From Pholiota molesta (lineage: Eukaryota; Basidiomycota; Agaricomycetes; Agaricales; Strophariaceae), in assembly GCA_014925825.1 (NCBI GenBank), contig JACGCK010000023.1, positions 248,001-312,000 of the forward strand: a DNA stretch of 64,000 bases, written 5' to 3'. Numbering within the stretch: the stretch's first letter is position 1; each line of letters opens with the position of its first letter. Made by a program: the position numbers and the translations under genes. Below the pieces are notes generated by a model. That model saw only the letters and a list, made by a program, of their open reading frames with translations, did not search any database and had not been told where the DNA came from. Below, in pieces: positions 57,774 to 64,000 of this stretch.

Positions 57774-59481
57774 GGTATCGGACAAGAAGAACGATTAGAT
57801 TGTTTTATTCACGACGCCTACAGGACACTCCTTTTCTTTCTATATTACGAGTGCCAGCGCTGGCAAATATTGCAGCAAGTTACGCGTATGAGCGTCAGAC
57901 ATCCGATACTTACTTTATTTTCGACGCATATAAATCGTGATATAGATGCGTTAATTATTATGATCAAGGACTGGGGCGTAATATGCCCTATATTTCTTGG
58001 TAGTCCTTGCTTATCCGCTTTGCATGTACGCAGCTGGTCTGCACCTGTGACGCTCATACCGAGGATTGGATACATACATATACCCTTGACGATGTTGAAT
58101 GCGAATCAGTTGCATGAGCGTGTTGCGAGAAGTATTTACTATATTGCGCACTTTCGTGTACCTGATTGCTAGAAAGTCCCTTGGACTTGATTTGCTAGAC
58201 CCTGCCACCTACTACATCTCCAGTTAACAGTGTTTTTTAAGACGTCAGGTCTTGGAGCCAAGATCATCTGCTGATCCCTCGTTATCGATGCGCAAATAAG
58301 CCTTGCTTTCGCAATCGCAAGTCAGCGAACATTCACACAAAAATAGTCAACATCAGGAAAGTGCCGACACAAGAACTCGTCGGAGGAACCGGCAGATGGA
58401 GGCGGTCTGGTCCAAATATATACATTGTGAGGAGGAGTATGTATGGTAATCGAGGAGTGCGATAACCTCTCACCGGGTTACCTTGTCGGCGGATGTTGGC
58501 GGACTATCGTTTATTAATACTCGATAGGCATACACGACGATTCAGGCAAAAATGAGTCAAATTATTAATAACGTCAAGCCTTATAATATACTTTTCACGC
58601 TGGTAATTTTGCGATAGCGATACGAAGGCACGAATGAGCTTAGTATTTCTCAGCCTAGATAGTTGCCATATTTAGAATTGTCACTCGATGCAATGTTTAA
58701 GTGCAATATTGCATATTGAATATTGAGCGTCAAGCGCTCGTTGTACAGTGTTTCGGCATCTCGGCCACTTAAGCGCCCAATCTCCTTGAGTCCGCGGATC
58801 GATTCACTGCATTTGCTTATGCCGAATTATAAAGGCAGGTGGGAGATTATTTCCTGTAAATCCACTGTCCGATGATCATTGTTTCTACCTAGCTTTGCAA
58901 AATCTCGCTGATGGACGTGAACTGTAGTGAATGGCGATATATCCGAATGGAAAATTCGGCCATTATGTACTACGTCTAGGATCCAGCTGTGGCAACTAAA
59001 ATATAGAAATCTGAGAATATAGTTATAAGTATCACTGGACTGCTACCATGGAAGTTACTTGCCCAAGTATAGGTATCAAAGATTCTAATTTCTGGATCAT
59101 CTTCGCAAGTGCAAGTATAGCATCGCTTTCATCTGAATTCAGAAGGACATTTCCCATTCATAAGACAGCGCCACATTCCAGTCACAGAAGCCTCAAAAAG
59201 ATTAAGTAGGTGTGAGCTGCTGCTAAATATTCTTGAGAGTTCAGAAAGGCTGAAACCCTCAGCTCCATTGAGTCATAGCAGTTGCCAAATCCAAGCAAGG
59301 TTCGAGGCTGTCAACGTTGCTTGAGAAAAATTCTAAGTTTCCTTCATGGCCGCCGATGCTTCTTGCAATTTTGGCATCAAAAACACTGGTATATAGTTCC
59401 ATTTGTACAAGAAATTCTCTACAACTCCAATTAAGTTCAGATGAGTTACATGAAGACATCCGTCGAAGCATCCTGGTGATA
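57774..59481. other. Intergenic, about 1.7 kb, no gene seen
   Basis: AT-rich gap between the 3' ends of LAG1 and the S9-type gene. Open frames are short and without motif. A second plus-strand TTAAGCGC-type motif occurs near 58765, as in the palindromic region at 12.86 kb. Possibly degenerated element sequence; nothing can be named. Confidence 0.4.
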
Positions 59482-61931
59482 TTATGCGCATCCAAAGACA
59501 TGTTGAAAGAACCTCAACTCGCGCTCAAACATCTGGGCAAACACGGCCGTTCGGGACAATGAAGGGTCATAGAAAAGATAATCAATCTGACCGCCCATCC
59601 TGGAGATAGTATCCACTATTTCCTTCGCTTGGTCAGAAGTAGAACCAGTCCGATAGTGAGTCACCTAAGGAATATTATCCATTCAGACTCAAAGAAGTGA
59701 CATGAGACCCGGGGTTTGCCTACCAGAAGAGGAAGTTTAATACGGTTCGCGTGTATAACGGGATTCCTGGCCCGATAGACCTCGGGAACTTCCTCAGGCG
59801 TCCCACCCATGAGAGTGGATAAATAAAATCGAGAGGGCTGCAAACGCCAATATCAACTGATGATACCAACAGAGAGGAAATGCAGCATTCGTCATGAACG
59901 CACCTTATCGGTGAGGTCTTGCGCCGCGGCACCTAGGTCAGCAACCATGAAATGCGTGGCTGCTGCAACAAAGAAGTCGGAGTTTGTTGTGAGGACTTGC
60001 AGTGCAGGGAAAGATCCTTGAGATAACGAAGAATGCGATAATCAAAATTAGACAAGCGACATGCTTTAATCACCGGAGTTTACTTACCTCCCGCGGTCGT
60101 ACGGAGCGCAATACGGCGGCGGTCGAATACATTGTTCAACGAAATATATTCGGTAGCTGCGAGGACGTCTTCGACATCTGCTACGCCGTATTTTCCTTCA
60201 AGCCGATTTCTGATTCTACTTTAGAAACGAACAAATACAAAATTATTATACGCACCTGTACTCTTTCCCATAGCCTGTAGAGCCGCAGTAATCCACATCA
60301 AGCCTAGGTCATAAAAGTAATCAACTCACAAGGCCACAGTAATATGGAATCAGCCTACCAAGCAAATCCACGCGACGTGAAATACACTCGAAGCCACTGG
60401 AATCCGACTTCGGTACGAATCGTTGGCCCGGAGTGTAGCGAGACTAAGCATGGAGGTTTTTCATTCTCCAAGGGAGCAATATGGGGTTGGTTGGGGGATA
60501 AAAATGAGCATATGTGAATTGGCCATTTCGTTTGGGTATCTTGAATGATTCTGGAATGGGTATCAGAGGTGGGTCAAGAGAAATTTCCGGAGGAGTGAAA
60601 AGGACATCATAAGTGGGCGCAGGAGATGACCATTGCCGATCAAGTGTCATGCGGATCAAGCTGGCAGATTTGGTCGCTGTGGTCCCGATAAATACTATAG
60701 TGTCATTGTCTATACGTCGCACGCGGGAGATTTCGAGGTAAGGGTTTAGGGGAATAGGCTGTAGATCTCCGGACTTCAAGGGCAGGAAGTTAAGAACGCT
60801 CCGACCTTCCTTCACCGTCGCCCAGAGAGTAGAGTCAGCGTTGTCTATAAAGACAAAAGAGGAATCATCGAGCCACCATCTTGGTTCTGCAAAGTCGCTT
60901 TGGATAGAGTTAGGCTGGCCGAAAACAGCCTGTATCCTTTGAGTTCCCCGTCCGCTGGGGCTGTATATCCAAGGCTCGCAGAAGGCCGTTTTGTCCCATA
61001 CCAGCACCATATCAGAATCATAGTACGGCGGGCACCACGAGAATTGGAAAACAGCATTCTCCCCTGGATCACCCGCTATTAGGGTCCGATTCGAGAGATA
61101 GACTGCTCCGTTACTGTTAAAAGAAATATCGGCAACGTAGAGTTGGGATCCCTTCCACTGCATATGAGGGTGGTTCCATTCCAACCAAGCTAGCTTTGTT
61201 CCTGGGCCATTCACTGTCGGATTAATATAAAAATCAGCTCCTGAGACTAGCGTATGCACTGTGGCGCTCCTTGCATCGATGTACGCCAAGGTTGTCACGA
61301 TACCACTTGGAGTCGGATTGCTGTGGTCTTCTTTTACCGTAAATATAATATTTGTGTTAGTGGGATGTCGAATGAAGAACGCGAACCGGAATGGTTCAAG
61401 GGCTAATGTGATATTAGTGCAATGCCATGACGATCCATTCAAATGAGCTCACCAGGCGTAATGGGAATCGCGTTTCTGCTTGGCAGTGATTGCCTGTAAA
61501 CGCGGTGATCTTTGGCATTGTTGAAATACAGCAAACCGTTGCTTATGGTGGCAGCGCCTCCCCCATAACTATTTACGAAGGTTCTGCGCAGTTACAAAGA
61601 TGAAGTGACCCAAATTTAGGAAGCGCGCTGGATCGCTAAATATGAAATCGGCTTACCTGACATCAAAACGTTCGTCGACGACATCCCTACGGTAGATGGA
61701 GTCAACTAGGACGCTCCTACCTCCTTCTGATGGACGGTTTTCGATGTGGTACAATTTTAAAGTGACAGGGTCAACGACGATATCCTCGATGGATGTGACC
61801 TTATCTGATGTGAGCCACTACGGGAAACGAGCGAAATATCAATAGGTGCATACTGATTGGGTGACCAGTTCAGGAGACACTGGACTCTGCCAAGTGCCAC
61901 AGGCGCGCCTTCTAGGGGAGGTGAAAGCCAT
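59482..61931 (-). CDS. S9-family (acylaminoacyl-peptidase/DPP-like) protein, apparently lacking its catalytic triad
   Basis: Two-domain alpha/beta-hydrolase related to S9C peptidases. Start at 61931 (MAFTSPRRRACGTWQSPVSP), then a beta-propeller half: DIVVDPVTLKLYHIENRPSE, GGAATISNGLLYFNNAKDHR, LAWLEWNHPHMQWKGSQLYV, EPRWWLDDSSFVFIDNADST and NGQFTYAHFYPPTNP. The hydrolase half has DYCGSTGYGKEYR, LEGKYGVADVEDVLAATEYI, FPALQVLTTNSDFFVAAATH and ELRFFQHVFG. Where active relatives have GxSxGG the sequence reads LRTTAGGSF (Thr for the nucleophile Ser). The acid-loop position (LLLLQGxxDxVVP in relatives) reads LPLLVTHYRTGSTSDQA, and the HG-containing loop (GEGHGF) reads FYDPSLSRTAVF. The exon joins keep frame. 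Most likely a catalytically dead homologue, unless local base errors distort the C-terminal part. No signal peptide. Confidence 0.78.
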
Positions 61932-63199
61932 GGTTAAAAGGTGAATTAACGCGAGAATTGACTGACGTAGTCCGAAAAGAGCTGGTTTTAAACGCCTCCC
62001 ATGGGAACGTCGAGGATCGGTGGGAGTGGTGTGGCAGTAAACAATTAAAGGAGGAAAGGAAGCCCTGCGCCATGGGTAAAATACGGTCTATTCCTATACA
62101 GCCTGCCCTCCGCCGTTCAAATCTCCGTCCCGGATTCCGAGCTCAGACGCATATGGGGCTTCATTCTAATCTGTCATTTGATTTTACAACACTCTTTCCT
62201 GACAAGGATCTTTCAATCCAATTAGGGGGATAATCCGGGTTTCAACGCTTGCCAACCCGCCGTTACCACCTTATTCTGACCTTATTTTGACGTAACAAAT
62301 TGGCATGGCGTTGGGCGCTTAATTGTTATATGTCCTCGGATTACAACCCAAGTATGCACAGATTGCGAGGTTTGAAGTGCAGGCCAAAAGGGTACTTTCT
62401 TCAGCTCATGCACGATACAGGGAGGGGAAACAGAGCCCGATTTTCTAGTACCCGATAATTTGCCACCCGTGCCGAGGGATCTACTTCTCTCGAATGCGAA
62501 CGCGCGAAGGTCTCATATGAAATATCTTTTCTTGTTCCTGGGTCTATGTACACGCATAAAAACCGGTGGGAATAACAGCCTACTTATCATGGGGCACAAG
62601 ACGCGTCGCAGAGCCTTCATCCTTCCAATCGGTGATGACAATGTTGATTTCGACCGGGTGCACCAAAAGAGTGAATTTCAAAGTACCCGGAAACATGCTG
62701 AAAGGAATACACGGGTCTAAAGCCACAGGCGTCCAATAGTATTACAGACGTACCGAAGTATTTTCATGGAACGGTGGAGAACACGCCGCTTCGAAGGATC
62801 CGATGCGCTGGATTTTCAGGCTGCAAGATCAGATCCTGTAGATACCTTAATGCATCCGTAGTAAATATGCATATCCTTGTTGAATCCGAGTCGTAGGTGA
62901 TGTGTAGTGTAGGCGGCAGGGGATGTGCATTGTGGACAACTTGAACGGAGGATAGGAATCGGAATAGGTCACCCACCCCGGAGTCGCGGACCGGCATCGG
63001 AGTCTGAAAGACCCATTGATGAGAGGTCACGTCTATTTCCTAATCGGGAACCATCGGTGACCAAGTCGGCTCTGCTTCGCAGTGCACAGTCACCTCATTC
63101 AATCGCACACACTCTCCTCTAGCCTACACAACCTTTCCCTCTCCATATTCACCCCACCCCATCCCACTACCCACAGAGCTCTTTATACACCCTCCACCC
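61932..63199. other. Intergenic, one weak minus-strand open frame
   Basis: Between the divergent S9-type and SNF7 genes. The minus-strand frame 62764-63030 (VRDSGVGDLFRFLSSVQVVH and on) has somewhat protein-like composition and follows a TTTCAG acceptor-like site near 63003. I find no partner exon or recognisable family, so I do not call a gene. A TATA-like TTTATA lies at about 63182, too close to the SNF7 ATG to be its main promoter element. Confidence 0.35.
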
Positions 63200-64000
63200 A
63201 TGATGGCTAGCTTCATGAGCTACTTTGGCGCGAGGAAGGACCCGAAGCAGACAACGCGCAGCACCATTGTCGAGCTGCGACAGCATCTGCAAATGATCGA
63301 GAAGAAGGAGGAACATTTGCAGAAGAAGATAGACGAGGAGATGAAGAAGGCCAGGGCGAACGCCGTGTCGAATAAGTCTGGTAAGTCTCATTCTTGTTCG
63401 CAGCCACTGGTCCATACACCACCTCTACTCCGGTTCCGATTTGAGCTGATTCGAGGTGGTGTAATACTGGGCCGCTAGTGTATACTCTGATACTGACTTA
63501 TCATCCCTCATGAATCTTTATTTTATGTTGCTCTTTCATTTTGGCTATTCATTTGAACGATAATGAAAACGAACTTGCTCTCGGATCTCATGGAATCACT
63601 CACATCCAGTGGCTACTGCGGCGCTGAAACGGAAGAAGATGAATGAGCAAGAGTTGGATCGACTAGCAGGCTCTCGACTGCAACTGGAGATGAACATAAA
63701 TACCCTCGAATCCGCCAACCTCAACGCAGAAACGATGGCTGTAATCAAGAAAGCATCTGATGCACTCAAGGTCATCCATGGCGGTCTGTACGTTATCTTT
63801 CCTCTCCTTCTCATCCGTAAATGCATCTTGGGGTTATATTCTGCTTTCTGTTTCACGCTCGATGCCCTGATTGAATGCACGTACTCTGGCTTTCATACTG
63901 ATGACATCACTATTTTAGGACTATGGATAAGGTGGACGCGACTATGGCCGCTATGAACGAGCAGAGAGATCTGGCCAACGAAATCGCAGAGGTTGTTGCA
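63200..64000 (+). CDS. snf7: ESCRT-III subunit Snf7 (Vps32/CHMP4), truncated by the window end
   Basis: Snf7 polymerises on endosomal membranes for multivesicular-body sorting and other membrane scission. Exons seen: 63200..63380, 63610..63787 and 63919 to the window edge. Sequence: MMASFMSYFGARKDPKQTTR, STIVELRQHLQMIEKKEEHL, VATAALKRKKMNEQELDRLA, QLEMNINTLESANLNAETMA, VIKKASDALKVIHGGLTMDK and AAMNEQRDLANEIAEVV. The N-terminal amphipathic start, basic helix alpha1 and helix alpha2 match Snf7 closely. Start could also be the second Met (63203). Frame intact. The C-terminal acidic half with the MIM motif lies beyond 64000. Exon phases (1 then 2) are consistent. Confidence 0.93.

Noticed and set aside
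1..64000. Secondary-metabolite or selfish-element cluster as the undescribed system
   Set aside because: Neighbouring genes are mostly unrelated housekeeping genes. I found no backbone synthase, transposase, CRISPR array or toxin-antitoxin pair.
1..64000. tRNA genes
   Set aside because: I looked for GGTTCRANYCC-type T-loop sequences with a matching acceptor stem and found none convincing. A covariance-model scan would be decisive.

Overview
The window is nuclear DNA from a filamentous basidiomycete, most likely an agaricomycete that decays wood or litter. Coding regions are split by many short introns (mostly 47-70 nt, GT..AG, with CTAAC/CTGAC-type branch sites). The genes match fungal families, and two secreted lignocellulose enzymes sit at the left end: a CBM1-carrying glucuronoyl esterase and an aryl-alcohol-oxidase-type GMC enzyme. 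I see no bacterial operons, CRISPR arrays, rRNA, recognisable tRNA or intact transposon. All gene models are my own splicing by eye; family names come from motif recognition, not searches.

Layout. 0.8-5.6 kb: the two secreted enzymes. 6.8-11.3 kb: a long RhoGEF (DH domain) gene whose 5' half is hard to read. 13-16.3 kb: a mitochondrial ribosomal L24-type protein and an equilibrative nucleoside transporter. 17-20 kb: a BBE-type flavoenzyme and a DUF302 protein. 20.3-25.8 kb: an unknown 443-residue protein, SUA5, an FMC1-like LYR protein and an RRM protein. 26.4-29.7 kb: an eIF4A-derived helicase homologue with destroyed ATPase motifs. 29.9-33.8 kb: ELP2 and an AcpS-type phosphopantetheinyl transferase in divergent orientation. 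35.9-38.9 kb: a KHA1-type K+/H+ antiporter. 39.2-52.7 kb: an APSES/ankyrin MBF factor, a P450, CDC14, DBP8, a BTB protein and MOB1. 53.4-57.8 kb: a DJ-1/Hsp31 protein, a U1A/U2B'' RRM protein and LAG1 ceramide synthase. 59.5-61.9 kb: an S9-type peptidase homologue that appears to lack its catalytic triad. 63.2 kb to the end: the start of SNF7, cut by the window edge.

How the genes relate. Most are housekeeping genes that do not form a cluster. Loose themes are cell-cycle control (MBF factor, CDC14, MOB1), tRNA anticodon-loop modification (SUA5 for t6A, ELP2 for wobble uridine) and mitochondrial biogenesis (L24, FMC1-like, AcpS).

The most important observation about the sequence is that about 14 otherwise well-conserved genes, several of them essential, contain one or more apparent frame breaks. 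Nearly all are consistent with one missing base, usually at a short homopolymer. This looks like systematic base loss in the assembly rather than mass pseudogenisation, and it means automatic gene models here will be wrong in predictable places. The most interesting biological candidates are the two apparent pseudo-enzymes (the eIF4A-like protein and the S9-type protein).
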